DNA of 64,000 nucleotides from Colwellia psychrerythraea 34H (GCF_000012325.1 NC_003910.7:4712001-4776000), one strand, 5' to 3'; shown: positions 7,688-18,069, counted from the first letter of the stretch. Made by a program: numbers and translations. The notes: generated from the letters alone by a model not told the origin.

Positions 7688-10618
7688 CTACTGTTGCTCA
7701 ATCAAATTAATTTCATCAATCAAACAATGAGTCAATTCACCAATTAATAAGTGTGCTGGCTTATCTGTCATTGATTCTCTCTTAATTATAGTCTCTAACT
7801 CTTTTGCTGCTTGATTAAGTTCCACAAAGCCAAACATTTGTGCCGCCCCAGCTAAGCGATGTGCGAGATAAGAAATTTTCTTTATATCATCATTATCGCT
7901 ATAGAGAATAAGGTCTCGCTTATCGTTACTGAGGTTGGCTTTAAATTCAGCGACTAAATCGCTTAAGTCAACTTGGGATAAGCTTTTATCCACTTTATTA
8001 ACAACTTCATTTGCTGTCAAAGCATGCTCTGCTGACTTATTTTTTTGGTCAGTAAATAATATTTTTTCATTATGAGCAGTGAAGTACTTAGCAATAGTGG
8101 CAATAAAGAGTTTTCTTTCAATAGGTTTCTTTAAATGCCCAGTAAAACCTAACCCTAGGTATTGGCTAACTTCATGGGACATGGCGTTAGCGGTTAAAGC
8201 ATAAATAGGTTGATTACAACCTAAAGCACGTAAGGCTTTAAAAGCTTCAACGCCATCCATTTCGGGCATTTGAATATCCAAGAGCACTAAATCGGGTTGA
8301 TGCTCAACGCAAAGTTTCACTGCTTCCTTACCATTTCTGGCGACAATAACTTCTAGACCTAAACTCGTCAATAAACGAGCTATCAACCGTCGATTATCAT
8401 CATGATCCTCAGCCAATAAGATTTTTCCGCTAAAGAATATTTCACTACATTCAACAGGCGGTAAATCAGTTAAGGTATTTACACTGTCGTCAGTATCATG
8501 TTGATAAGGTAGCGTTAAACAAAAACAACTCCCCTTCCCTAACTCACTGGTTACCTCGATATTTCCTAACATTAATTTTGCTAGCTGGTTTGATAAAGTC
8601 AGTCCAAGTCCTGAGCCGCCAAAACGCCTGCTGATGCTATTATCTGCTTGAGTGAAAATTTCAAAGACTTGAGCTAAATGCTCTTCACTTAAGCCTATGC
8701 CGGTATCAGTTACCGTAAAAACGAGTTCTTCTTTTTGCTGAGTAATACTTAGCATTACCTGACCGCTTTCAGTGAATTTAATCGCGTTAGCACATAAGTT
8801 AAGTAAAATTTGTTTTAACCGTAAACTGTCAATATGAATAATAAAAGGTGCAGGTAATTGATGCTCAATAGTAAAATCCAACTGTTTTTGTTGAGCTTGA
8901 GAGGTAAAGGTATGTGACAAATCTTGAATTAATTCAGCCAAATCAAGTGGCTGCACTTCTAGTTCAAATTTATTTGCTTCAATACGGCTTAGGTCCAAAA
9001 TATCATTAATGAGTTCAAGTAAATGTAAACTATTGCCATGGATTACTTCAATATCTTCATGTACTTTATCTTTATCAATATCGTCATGGATAATGGCTTC
9101 CGCATGACCAACAATGGCAGTTAGCGGTGTGCGAATCTCATGACTCATATTAGCTAAAAATTGACTTTTAACTTGATTCGCTTTCTCTAATTCTATGGTC
9201 AAATCTTCAAGTTCATGCGTGCGCTGTTTTACCCGCAACTCCAACTCTTGTGTTAAGCGCTTTTCAAGGTAACGGCGATAGATAAAAAAGGCCACCACGA
9301 GCACTAATATTAGGGTTAAAATAATAATATTACGTTGCTGCTCGACTTTGGCTGATTGTAATATCTGCAGTTTTCTACGCTGTTCTAAATCGACTATTTT
9401 CTGACTAAGCTGCTCTGATTCGAATTCTGCCAACTTGTCATTCAGCATATTGTTCGAGGTAATTAGATAACTTTTCTCATAACGTTGATGTTCAGAAAGT
9501 GCCTTAATAAATTGTTGTTGACTGGCACTTATCAGAGACGAAATTGACAAATTTTCAGTAAGTAATGTTTGATAATCAATTTTTTGCCCTACCGCAATTG
9601 AGCGTTCAATGTATTGTTCCGCTTGTACTAGATCTCCAGAATAAAAGTAAGCTTTAGCAAGACTCTGTAAGCTTCCTGCATAGGCTTTTTGATGCCCTAC
9701 TTCTTTACTAACAATTAACGCCTGTTGAGCATATAAAATGGCTTGTTCAACATCAAAGGTATCATTATATATTTCAGACATATTATGCAACTGTGAAGCG
9801 ATATCATGCGTATAGTCATGTTTTTGAAAGTACGTTAAAGCCGCTAATATATTTTCCTTACCTAACTTGAATTGTCCTGAATGTTTATAAGCAATACCAA
9901 TATCAGCTCTTGCTGATGCAATACCATAGCTATCATTCAACTGGATACGCTTATCAATAATTACTTTCAACATATCAATTGCGCTATCGTAACGCCTTAA
10001 GCTGATGAGAAGTGAAGCTATGTTGTATCTAACGTCTATTTGGTCAGCTTCATCGCCATATTGTGTATAGAGTGACTCCGCAAATTGATAATTTACTAAA
10101 GCTAAATCTGATTCACCCAAATAAGTATAAACAAGGGCAACATTATTAAATAAATTTGCTCGTTCAATCGCAAAATTATTTATATCATCAGCTTGGTTCG
10201 TCTGATAATAGACTAATGATGCTTGATAAGCCTTTAGTGCTGATTTTAATTCACCCTGATAATAATACAATATACCTAGCATCTTATGGGCTTGTGCTTT
10301 TAAGCTGAAATGATTAGATTCATGGGCCAATTCGATGGCGTTATTAACTGCATCGATACCTTGGTCATATTGATGTAAGGTAAACAGTACCTTTCCTTGA
10401 TTAAGTGAAACTTCAGCCTTCTCACCAGAATCGAGTTCTGCTGATTTATAGAGATTTAATAACGCTTCTAACGCGGCCTTTTTATCTGCTTTTTTGTTAA
10501 TCTCGATAAGCTTTTTAGTTAATTGGCTATCCTGTGCCCACGTTTTATCAACCGTTGTCAGACTTGCCACCGTTAGTAAAAAAAATAGCAATATTATTTG
10601 TGTTAGGCGTTGCATCAT
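7688..10618 (-). CDS. TPR-containing hybrid sensor histidine kinase with receiver and Hpt domains
   Basis: This 976-residue protein starts with a signal peptide (about 1-29, ending TWAQ). A periplasmic array of TPR-like helical repeats (about 35-390) and one membrane segment (about 430-447) follow. The cytoplasmic part has a coiled coil, HisKA with His493 (NMSHEIRTP), HATPase (NLCANAIK, DTGIGL, GGSGLGL), a receiver with phospho-acceptor Asp781 (LLDIQMP) and a C-terminal Hpt with His920 (LAHRLAGAAQ). The whole His-Asp-His relay is thus in one chain, but no cognate regulator is adjacent. The start was taken at the ATG at 10618; a TTG at 10636 is also open. The ligand is unknown. Periplasmic TPRs suggest sensing of a protein or peptidoglycan state. 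Confidence 0.9.
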   Translation of the reverse strand: MMQRLTQIILLFFLLTVASLTTVDKTWAQDSQLTKKLIEINKKADKKAALEALLNLYKSAELDSGEKAEVSLNQGKVLFTLHQYDQGIDAVNNAIELAHESNHFSLKAQAHKMLGILYYYQGELKSALKAYQASLVYYQTNQADDINNFAIERANLFNNVALVYTYLGESDLALVNYQFAESLYTQYGDEADQIDVRYNIASLLISLRRYDSAIDMLKVIIDKRIQLNDSYGIASARADIGIAYKHSGQFKLGKENILAALTYFQKHDYTHDIASQLHNMSEIYNDTFDVEQAILYAQQALIVSKEVGHQKAYAGSLQSLAKAYFYSGDLVQAEQYIERSIAVGQKIDYQTLLTENLSISSLISASQQQFIKALSEHQRYEKSYLITSNNMLNDKLAEFESEQLSQKIVDLEQRRKLQILQSAKVEQQRNIIILTLILVLVVAFFIYRRYLEKRLTQELELRVKQRTHELEDLTIELEKANQVKSQFLANMSHEIRTPLTAIVGHAEAIIHDDIDKDKVHEDIEVIHGNSLHLLELINDILDLSRIEANKFELEVQPLDLAELIQDLSHTFTSQAQQKQLDFTIEHQLPAPFIIHIDSLRLKQILLNLCANAIKFTESGQVMLSITQQKEELVFTVTDTGIGLSEEHLAQVFEIFTQADNSISRRFGGSGLGLTLSNQLAKLMLGNIEVTSELGKGSCFCLTLPYQHDTDDSVNTLTDLPPVECSEIFFSGKILLAEDHDDNRRLIARLLTSLGLEVIVARNGKEAVKLCVEHQPDLVLLDIQMPEMDGVEAFKALRALGCNQPIYALTANAMSHEVSQYLGLGFTGHLKKPIERKLFIATIAKYFTAHNEKILFTDQKNKSAEHALTANEVVNKVDKSLSQVDLSDLVAEFKANLSNDKRDLILYSDNDDIKKISYLAHRLAGAAQMFGFVELNQAAKELETIIKRESMTDKPAHLLIGELTHCLIDEINLIEQQ

Positions 10619-10931
10619 CAGGTATTTAAAGCTCAACTTTCGCTATCATGGGATACTGAATCTAATGAGCAGTATTAAGGGACATTATTTATAGCATTAA
10701 TTGCTATTAAAAAACATCATATCAATAAATCGTCTTTGCAAAACTCATAATTTCACTATAAAAATCAGATCTAAAACAAAGATAATAGGCACTGCTTTTG
10801 TAAAAAATCAAGCCATTAGTTGCATTACTTTCAATCCAAATCTATACCTACTTGATAGCATTTATACCAATCAAACTAATTTATTGATCAGATTAGTGTT
10901 TACTTCAGTTTTCTCTATTAAGGATAGCTCT
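10619..10931. other. Divergent promoter region with repeat remnants
   Basis: This 313-nt spacer separates the leftward hybrid kinase from the rightward bax-like gene and must hold both promoters. ATACCAATCAAACTAA at 10864-10879, followed by a TGATCAGATTA segment, resembles the terminal inverted repeat of the element at 20775-20944. CTTTCAATCC and TTCACTATAAAAAT also recur there. It looks like a decayed partial copy of that repeat family. No gene is evident. Confidence 0.45.
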
Positions 10932-11825
10932 ATGATTAAAACATCGGTCGCATTGATACTTGTGCTAACAAGTATCACCAGCCTACTTACTGATGCATAT
11001 GACGGAAAAAATCAATTTGTCGAAGTCGAAATTCGATCTTTAGATGGCTTAATGTCCTTATTTAAAAAACACCATTACACCAGTAACGATTGGAAAAATG
11101 GTGATAGAGAAGTACCAAGGTTAACGTTCGAAGGCGTTAGTGAGCAATGGAAAGAAACGTCGAGTAAAATTCCCGTCAAACAAAAGAAGCAGGTGTTTTT
11201 TCGCTTAATGGCACCTTTAGTTTTAATGTCTAATGAAAATATTCTCGCAGAACGCAACATTGTAAAGTCAGCGCCGTTGTCATCGAAAACATTGCTTAAA
11301 ATAGCTAAGAAATATCGTTTAGTTAACAATGAAAGCTTAAGTTTAACGAGCAAACAACGTCAACAATTGTTGCAACAAGTCGATATTATGCCGCCATCTC
11401 TTGCATTGGCTCAAGCTGCAGAGGAAAGTGGCTGGGCTACGTCACGCTTTACCGAAGAAGGTAATGCTTTTTTTGGTCAGTGGGATTTTTCTGGAAAAGG
11501 CATGACACCTAAACAGCAACGTAAAGAGCTAGGTAATTATGGTTTAGCCCGTTTTGATAGTCCATTAGATTCTGTTGAGGGTTATATGCTTAACATTAAT
11601 ATCACTGGGGCTTATAAAAAGCTGCGTGTATTAAGGGCTCAGTTGCGCCAAGAAAATAAAGCTATTACAGGGTTAGAATTAGCAGGAACGTTAGATAAGT
11701 ATTCTGAACGTGGACAAGCCTATATTGATGGTCTGCGATCGATGATCCGTTATAACAAATTAGAAGATGTAGATGAAGCTTATTTATCTGACACGATATT
11801 GATTAAGCTTATAGCCCCCAAATAA
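10932..11825 (+). CDS. Bax-like glucosaminidase-domain protein
   Basis: The protein has 297 residues. A signal peptide (MIKTSVALILVLTSITSLLTDA) precedes a glucosaminidase domain of the Bax/FlgJ superfamily at about residues 130-270. The key stretch is PPSLALAQAAEESGWATSRF, containing the catalytic Glu, then GNAFFGQWDF, GLARFDSPLDSVEGYMLNIN and YSERGQAYIDGLRSMI. Members cleave N-acetylglucosaminyl bonds of peptidoglycan in the periplasm. The ATG at 10932 has AGGA seven bases upstream and begins exactly at the signal peptide; longer in-frame versions do not look coding. The gene ends before a strong bidirectional hairpin at 11881 and is not in an operon. Confidence 0.85.
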   Translation: MIKTSVALILVLTSITSLLTDAYDGKNQFVEVEIRSLDGLMSLFKKHHYTSNDWKNGDREVPRLTFEGVSEQWKETSSKIPVKQKKQVFFRLMAPLVLMSNENILAERNIVKSAPLSSKTLLKIAKKYRLVNNESLSLTSKQRQQLLQQVDIMPPSLALAQAAEESGWATSRFTEEGNAFFGQWDFSGKGMTPKQQRKELGNYGLARFDSPLDSVEGYMLNINITGAYKKLRVLRAQLRQENKAITGLELAGTLDKYSERGQAYIDGLRSMIRYNKLEDVDEAYLSDTILIKLIAPK

Positions 11826-11880
11826 CGTCAGTGAGTTATTACTAGACAGAAAGACTAAAGCAATTTAAACCGCAATAAAA

Positions 11881-11906
11881 AAGCAATGTTTGGCAACATT
11901 GCTTTT
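11881..11906. terminator. Bidirectional terminator between bax-like gene and RND operon
   Basis: AAGCAATGTT and AACATTGCTT pair around TGGC, with an A-tract before and a T-tract after. It can stop the rightward bax-like transcript and the leftward RND pump transcript, which converge here. Confidence 0.85.
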
Positions 11907-11987
11907 GATTGTTCGAACTTAAAGTTTACTCAAGCTTTAGCTTCATTGTCTAACGTTAGTGCTTAACACTAACGATTAACCCAGCGA

Positions 11988-14900
11988 TTAATTTGAAGCT
12001 AGTTCTTTAGCCGTTACAGCTCCTTCAACAAGTTTTTTATTTTTATTACGAGAAAATACCTTTTTTATGTCCTCGATAATTAAATACAAACTTGGTATTA
12101 GTACTAAAGTAACCACTGTGGCAAATAACACACCAAAGGATAATGATACCGCCATAGGAATCACTATCTGTGCCTGGGCACTGGTTTCAAAGAAAATGAT
12201 AGGTACTAAGCCAATAAAAGTAGTAATTGAGGTTAACATGATAGCGCGAAAACGCTTGGTTCCAGCATGTATTACTGCATCTTTTAAACGCTCACCACGC
12301 TGTCTTGCCTTATTAACAAAGTCGACCATGACTAAAGAGTCATTAACTACCACACCTGACGCAGCGGCAATACCAAACATGGATAACACACTTAAATCCA
12401 AGCCTAAGATCATATGACCAAATACCGCACCAATAACGCCAAAAGGGATTACGGTTAAGATCATAAGAGCTTGAGAGTATGACTTTAACGGTATAGCCAA
12501 AAGCGAAAATATAATCATAATCGAAATCATTAGATCACGCATTTGTTCTGCTGCACCATCCATTTCTTCCTGAATTCGACCGGATACTTCACTTTTTACC
12601 GACGGATACTTTCTAAGTAGGTCAGGAATAAAATTATCACGAACATCTTTAGCGACTTCAAAAGGTTCAACCTGCTCAGCATCAACAGATGCCCATACAT
12701 TAATAGTACGATTACCATTTTCACGACGAATGCGAGTAACACCATCGGTCAAATTAATTTCAGCTAACTCAGATAAAGGCAATTCTGCACCATTAGGCGC
12801 CTGGATCATAACATCATCAACATGGCCAACACTGCTGCGCTGCTCAAGGGGATAACGCACCATAACCTTAACTTCTTCGCTATCTCGTAAAATACGCTGC
12901 GCTTCTAAGCCATAAAAACTATAACTAACTTGCGAAGCAATATCTTCCAGAGTTAAACCTAAGCTATAGGCTAAGGGTTTTAATGAGAACTGCACTTCTT
13001 TAGCACTGGTTTGACGAGAGTCATTAACATCACCGACCCCTTTAAGCGAATTAAGTTTAAGCTTCAGCTCTTGTGCTGCAGCCATTAGCTGAGCATCATC
13101 CTGACTTTCCAATCTAAAGGCTATATCACCATCATCACGACCACCGCCAAAGAAATTATCACTAATGGTTAGCGACTTAACACCAGGGTAATCAGGAATT
13201 GCTTTACGCCATAAATCGGCAAGTTCAAAAGTGTTGATAGCTCTTTCTTTTGGAATAACTAGCTTAACCATCACTTGGCCATTAGTTCTGCTACGTAACT
13301 CAACTTGCATATCGGCAATCATTGAATTTCCATACTGCTTTTCAATATCCTGATCTATTTTATGAATAATACTTTCAATATTTAGTAAGGTATTTAAAGT
13401 GGATTTTTCTGAAGCATCTATGTTCATTTCCACATTGATGCGAGGAAAATCATGAGGGATTTTAGGCTGACCAACATAACGCACTAAACCACCACCAAAT
13501 AAACCGGCGCTCAGCAACATCAAACTAATAAAAAACATCAGTACAGCATATCGATATTCAATGAACTTTATTAAAGCGGGGCGATAAACATTTTCGATGA
13601 AGTTTTTTAACTTAGTATCAATCCAGGCACGAAGTCTATCCAGAGGGTTTCTCGGGTTAAACTTTTTCACTTTCATTTTAACTAAATGCGCCGGTAAAAT
13701 AAGTTTGGATTCGATTAGTGAGAATATCAGACATAAAACTACCACCCCGCCAATGGCTTTGCCAAAGGCTGAAGATGGCCCTTCACCAAAGAGGAAAGGT
13801 AAAAATACAGCAATAGTAGTTAGTACACCAAAAGTTGCTGGCATAGCGACACGTTTAACACCACGAATAACATTGTCTGTGGTATGACCGTGCTCTTCTA
13901 TTTCATCATGAGCACTTTCCCCCATAACAATGGCATCATCAACAACAATACCCAATACCAATATAAAAGCAAATAAGCTAATAACATTGATGGTGACACC
14001 AATAAACTCCATCGGCATAAATAATAAAGTACCTAAGAAACATACTGGCAAGCCCATCATTACCCAGAAGGCTAAGCGTACCCGCAAAAAGAGGGCCAAC
14101 ATCAAAAAGACTAATACCGCACCACTTTTCATGTTGTCTAACATCATATTCAAACGGCCATTGAGGTAATATGTTAAATCAACCCAGGTTTCCAGCTTGA
14201 CACCTTGAGGTAAAACCGATGCTTTCTCATCAACATAGTTATTCATAATATCGGCAATCTTAGTAATACTTTGATTCTCTGAGGCACCGACAAAAATAGT
14301 GATTGAATTTTCGCCATTAAACTTAGAGTACTGTAACCCTTCTTCGAAACCATCATTGATGGTAGCAACCTCTCCTAACATGACTTTGGTGCCATCTTCT
14401 AAAGTAACAACAGGAATTTGTGCAAATTCATGGCCACGATAGGCTTGGTTTTCCACACGTAAGTTGATATATCCATTGGCAGCACGTATCTGTCCCGCTG
14501 ACATATTGCGGGAAAAACTGCGAACCGCGTTAGCAACATCTCTGAAACTTAAGCCGTATTCACGTAATTTATCTTTACTTACTTCAACTGATATTTCATA
14601 AGCTAAGCCACTATATAGCTCAGAAATACTGATACCTGGTAGTTGCTGTATTTCATTATGAATTTTACGACCTAGCTCTTTCAACTCACCATTAGTTAAA
14701 TCACCATAGAGCGAAATATACATCACCTCTTGACGAAATTTCTCTCGTTCGACCTTGATTCGCTCCATTCCTTCAGGAAAACTTGGAATAGCGTCAATAG
14801 CTGACTTTACCTCTTCCAGCACAACTTGTGGATCATAATCAAGTTCAACTTCAAACCAGCCGTTGGAGTAATTTCGATTAGAATATGTTATCACTCGCTT

Positions 14901-15212
14901 AAGACCTTGCACTGATTTAAGTGCTTCCTCAATCTTAATGGTAATACCTTCTTCAACCTCTTGGGGTGCGGCCCCAGGATATGGCGCTGCATATGAAATC
15001 CAGTTAAACTCTAGCTGGGGAAACATTTGTTTATTAATGGTTAGTGCCGTTAAACCGCCACCAATTAAGATAAAAACCATAAGTAGGTTGGCAGCGATAG
15101 TATTACGTGCAAACCAGGCAATAATGCCTTTATTTGTATCGATATCATCATGGGGACGATTTAAATTTTCACTGTCATTTTTTTCATTTGTTTTCAAGTC
15201 ACTAGAACTCAT
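11988..15212 (-). CDS. RND-family efflux pump, inner-membrane permease
   Basis: This 1074-residue protein has the length and twelve-helix layout of AcrB/MMPL-type RND transporters. After a polar N-terminus, TM1 (TIAANLLMVFILIGGGLTAL) leads to the first periplasmic porter loop with FPQLEFNWISYAAPYPGAAPQEVEEGI. Helix 4 has VLGIVVDDAIVMGE, carrying the proton-relay aspartates, and the second half repeats the plan with AAASGVVVNDSLVMVDF. It extrudes drugs or metabolites by proton antiport. The ATG at 15212 lies 2 nt past the adaptor stop with AGGAG seven bases upstream; a GTG at 15215 overlaps it. It is translationally coupled to the adaptor. No outer-membrane TolC partner is adjacent. Confidence 0.95.
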   Translation of the reverse strand: MSSSDLKTNEKNDSENLNRPHDDIDTNKGIIAWFARNTIAANLLMVFILIGGGLTALTINKQMFPQLEFNWISYAAPYPGAAPQEVEEGITIKIEEALKSVQGLKRVITYSNRNYSNGWFEVELDYDPQVVLEEVKSAIDAIPSFPEGMERIKVEREKFRQEVMYISLYGDLTNGELKELGRKIHNEIQQLPGISISELYSGLAYEISVEVSKDKLREYGLSFRDVANAVRSFSRNMSAGQIRAANGYINLRVENQAYRGHEFAQIPVVTLEDGTKVMLGEVATINDGFEEGLQYSKFNGENSITIFVGASENQSITKIADIMNNYVDEKASVLPQGVKLETWVDLTYYLNGRLNMMLDNMKSGAVLVFLMLALFLRVRLAFWVMMGLPVCFLGTLLFMPMEFIGVTINVISLFAFILVLGIVVDDAIVMGESAHDEIEEHGHTTDNVIRGVKRVAMPATFGVLTTIAVFLPFLFGEGPSSAFGKAIGGVVVLCLIFSLIESKLILPAHLVKMKVKKFNPRNPLDRLRAWIDTKLKNFIENVYRPALIKFIEYRYAVLMFFISLMLLSAGLFGGGLVRYVGQPKIPHDFPRINVEMNIDASEKSTLNTLLNIESIIHKIDQDIEKQYGNSMIADMQVELRSRTNGQVMVKLVIPKERAINTFELADLWRKAIPDYPGVKSLTISDNFFGGGRDDGDIAFRLESQDDAQLMAAAQELKLKLNSLKGVGDVNDSRQTSAKEVQFSLKPLAYSLGLTLEDIASQVSYSFYGLEAQRILRDSEEVKVMVRYPLEQRSSVGHVDDVMIQAPNGAELPLSELAEINLTDGVTRIRRENGNRTINVWASVDAEQVEPFEVAKDVRDNFIPDLLRKYPSVKSEVSGRIQEEMDGAAEQMRDLMISIMIIFSLLAIPLKSYSQALMILTVIPFGVIGAVFGHMILGLDLSVLSMFGIAAASGVVVNDSLVMVDFVNKARQRGERLKDAVIHAGTKRFRAIMLTSITTFIGLVPIIFFETSAQAQIVIPMAVSLSFGVLFATVVTLVLIPSLYLIIEDIKKVFSRNKNKKLVEGAVTAKELASN

Positions 15213-15214
15213 CA

Positions 15215-16447
15215 CTACTCTCCTGACTCTATATTATTCGCCATTTGAGTTTCACTTTTCTCAGTTTCGATGTCTTTTTCTTCCAATTGCAGAACATCAG
15301 AGGCTACAGCCAATTTCATACCATCTACAGGATAATCTAGCGCAGATACAATAAGTTGGTCACCATCTTGTAGACCATTAGTAACAATAACATCGCTGCC
15401 TTGCTGGCGAACAATGTCAATTACAGCATAATGTAATTTTGACTCGTTATCTAAGAGAGCTACTTTACCGTTTACCACTAAATAGCGAGGCACTAAGCTT
15501 GCTTGACTGATGTCATAACCCATAATTTTAGCATTCACGTAACTACCAAAGCGTAACGGTACATCACTGCTATCGCTTGAACTATTTAATAAATAAGGAT
15601 CGTTAATTTCAGCCACTAAGTAACTCATGCGACTTTTGCTATCAATGACACCTTCACTGCGCGCTATAATTGCTTGCCATTGTGTATCTTGTCCTGCGTA
15701 AGTGCCAATAAGGTTAACTGGTGCATTAACACCTTGTTCAGTGGACTCAGTTTTAACTAAAAAGGCTAATTGATTATCCGCAACTGGCAAACGAATTTCT
15801 GCAGTTGCGGTACCCAATACATGCCCAATTTTACTACCAACACCAACAAATGAACCCAAACCAATATTCCGACTGTCAATCATTGCATTATACGGCGCAC
15901 GAATTTCTGTGCGTTCTAAATTACGCTCAGCTCTTAAAACAGAGGCTTGTGCTGCTTTAACTCGAGCTAATTCTTGCGCTAATTGTGGTTTACGTAAACT
16001 CAACTCAGTTGGTGAAGTATTTGTGATTAGTTTCCACTCACGTTCAGCTACTTTACCTTGAGCAAGCTCTGTTTCTAATGCAGCTCTAGCCGTAGCCATT
16101 TTAGCTTGAGCATCAATTAAGGCAGCTTGATAATCACTCGGATCAATACGCGCTAATAGTTGACCTTCTTTGACAAAGCCACCCCGAACAAAAACATCAT
16201 TCAATTCAACAATTTCACCATTAACCTGAGCAACCAATTCTGTTTCATATTTAGGCTTTACCATACCGTATGAGTTTACTTCTAGCGTCATTGGTGCAAC
16301 GGATATATTTTGAACGGCAACGATAGGAGTTTTATCAACTTTCTCTTTTTCTTCTGGTGGTTTTTTCATATTAGAAAATATTGCCATTGCAGCAATGCCT
16401 GCAGCTAATATGACGATAGGTATAATAATTTGTTTTTTAGTGGCCAC
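15215..16447 (-). CDS. RND efflux pump periplasmic adaptor (membrane fusion protein)
   Basis: This 410-residue HlyD/AcrA-type adaptor has an N-terminal anchor (about 5-24, IIIPIVILAAGIAAMAIF). A lipoyl half (VNGEIVELNDVFVRGGFVKEGQLLARIDPSDY, about 65-110), an alpha-hairpin (about 110-170), the second lipoyl half (RAPYNAMIDSRNIGLGSFV), a beta-barrel domain and a membrane-proximal domain follow. It bridges the permease to an outer-membrane channel. The start is a GTG at 16447 with AAGGG upstream. It is the first gene of a two-gene leftward operon; its stop is immediately followed by the permease start. Confidence 0.94.
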   Translation of the reverse strand: MATKKQIIIPIVILAAGIAAMAIFSNMKKPPEEKEKVDKTPIVAVQNISVAPMTLEVNSYGMVKPKYETELVAQVNGEIVELNDVFVRGGFVKEGQLLARIDPSDYQAALIDAQAKMATARAALETELAQGKVAEREWKLITNTSPTELSLRKPQLAQELARVKAAQASVLRAERNLERTEIRAPYNAMIDSRNIGLGSFVGVGSKIGHVLGTATAEIRLPVADNQLAFLVKTESTEQGVNAPVNLIGTYAGQDTQWQAIIARSEGVIDSKSRMSYLVAEINDPYLLNSSSDSSDVPLRFGSYVNAKIMGYDISQASLVPRYLVVNGKVALLDNESKLHYAVIDIVRQQGSDVIVTNGLQDGDQLIVSALDYPVDGMKLAVASDVLQLEEKDIETEKSETQMANNIESGE

Positions 16448-17182
16448 TTTTAATCCCTTATTTCTCTAAAAGTTTTATATTTTATATTTTATATTTGCTT
16501 TATTGATCGCAAACTTATCTTTATTTTAATAGCGCTAGAATAACCAATTCTTGATTACAAGTATTAACAAAGATGTAACTCAGTATTACAAGATGCACGC
16601 CAAAAAAGAGTAAAAAAGTATCACAACACAACTAAAAACATAAAATACAATTATTACAATGACTTGCAAGTAAAATTTTGTATCTTTATTTTTATAAACT
16701 TGTCCTTGGCGACAATTATATTTTTTGTTATTAGTCTTTTTCACTACTTCTTGAGCTGTTTCTCATCAACATTGTTAAAATCGCCACATATATACCCATC
16801 ACCATTCAAAGAGCAGTATTTCAGTGGGAATTAGAATAACTTTAGGCAAGGAAGATAATTTAAGCATAGTTATTCTATGGTTTGATTGTTTAACGCCGTA
16901 TAAAGCGATTTTAAACCCATCGAATAAGCGCTCGAGCAACATCACTTCGTCGTTGCTGTGATTTATTATGACGCTACATGGATGGTGTTATTTGAGAATG
17001 CAGGAGCAATTCTCCTGAATAACCATTATTTCATCACAGCGCCTTGAATTGAAATAGCTCAAGCACTCTGTAACATGCATAATGATTGGTAACGGGTATA
17101 GTAAGTGAAAATCGAATTGAAATCAGTGGGTATAACTTTTTGAATACGTTATAATGAGAAAAATTTCTCCACGGCTTTTTCC
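16448..17182. other. 735-nt gene-free stretch with a structured inverted repeat
   Basis: No convincing gene is seen. The left part is the promoter region of the RND operon and holds 3.4 tandem copies of TTTTATA (16473-16496). The right part contains an imperfect long inverted repeat: GCTGTGAT at 16955-16962 faces ATCACAGC at 17033-17040, with inner matching patches and a perfect core hairpin CAGGAG/CTCCTG at 17001-17017. The promoter of the S1-domain gene should lie after about 17050. Confidence 0.5.
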
Positions 17183-18037
17183 ATGACAGATTCTCAAAAT
17201 ACAACACCAGCAACACTTGGTAAATTCAACCTACTCAACATTGTTGCCATGTTGGACAAAGGCGCATACCTTGATGGTGGAGACTTAGGTGAGATTCTAT
17301 TACCTAAACGCGACCTGCCAGAAGCTTGTCAAGTTGGTGAAAAAATTAAGGTATTCCTTTATCTTGATTCCGCTGAAAGGCTTATAGCTACAACGACTAC
17401 ACCTTTAGCCCAAGTTGGTGAATTTGTCTCTTTAAAAGTTGTACAGGTGAATAAAATTGGTGCCTTCCTTGATTGGGGATTACCTAAAGATTTATTAGTA
17501 CCTTTCACTCAGCAGCACTCTGAAATGGAAGTGGGTAAGTACTATCTAGTTAGAGTTTTTCTTGATCAACTTACTAATCGTATTGCCGCCTCAAGTAAGA
17601 TAGATAAGTTTCTTGATATCTGGCCCGCAGAATACCAACAAGGCGATAAAGTAAACTTAATTATTGGTGGAAAAACTGATTTGGGTTACAAGGCTATTGT
17701 TAATGACCTTCATTGGGGCTTACTTTATGATAATGAAATTTTTCAGCATCTTAGAGTTGGCAAAAAAATTCCTGGCTATATTAAACAAGTACGTGAAGAC
17801 GGCCGCTTAGATCTTCTTTTAACACGTGGTAGTAAAAATAAAGTTAATGATTTTTCTGAAAAGCTATTAGCGCATATTGCTGATAGAGGTGGTATCACGC
17901 CATTAAATGATAAAAGTGCCCCCGAATTAATTCAAAGAACTTTAGGGGTAAGTAAAAAAACCTTTAAAGCAACGGTAGGCAATTTACTAAAAAATGGAAA
18001 AATTGCTATTGTTAAAGAAGGTATAAAGTTAGTTTAA
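17183..18037 (+). CDS. S1 RNA-binding domain protein, CvfB/YitL-like
   Basis: This 284-residue protein has three S1-like OB-fold domains and a C-terminal winged helix, as in CvfB (YitL). S1-type patterns are seen at about 10-60 (NIVAMLDKGAYLDGGDLGEILLPKRD), 75-130 (VNKIGAFLDWGLPKDLLVPF) and 160-215 (NDLHWGLLYDNEIFQHLRVGKKIPGYIKQVREDGRLDLLL). The C-terminus (GGITPLNDKSAPELI...LLKNGKI) fits the winged helix. CvfB-type proteins bind RNA and affect virulence or stress genes in firmicutes; the role in gammaproteobacteria is not well defined. No clear Shine-Dalgarno precedes the ATG at 17183. The gene is followed by a strong terminator. Confidence 0.85.
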   Translation: MTDSQNTTPATLGKFNLLNIVAMLDKGAYLDGGDLGEILLPKRDLPEACQVGEKIKVFLYLDSAERLIATTTTPLAQVGEFVSLKVVQVNKIGAFLDWGLPKDLLVPFTQQHSEMEVGKYYLVRVFLDQLTNRIAASSKIDKFLDIWPAEYQQGDKVNLIIGGKTDLGYKAIVNDLHWGLLYDNEIFQHLRVGKKIPGYIKQVREDGRLDLLLTRGSKNKVNDFSEKLLAHIADRGGITPLNDKSAPELIQRTLGVSKKTFKATVGNLLKNGKIAIVKEGIKLV

Positions 18038-18069
18038 ATAAATTAACTCGATAACGTTCAAGTAAAAAA

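Noticed and set aside
15200..15360. Plus-strand open frames opposite the RND pump genes
   Set aside because: They are antisense shadows of strongly supported genes with no ribosome sites or recognisable products.
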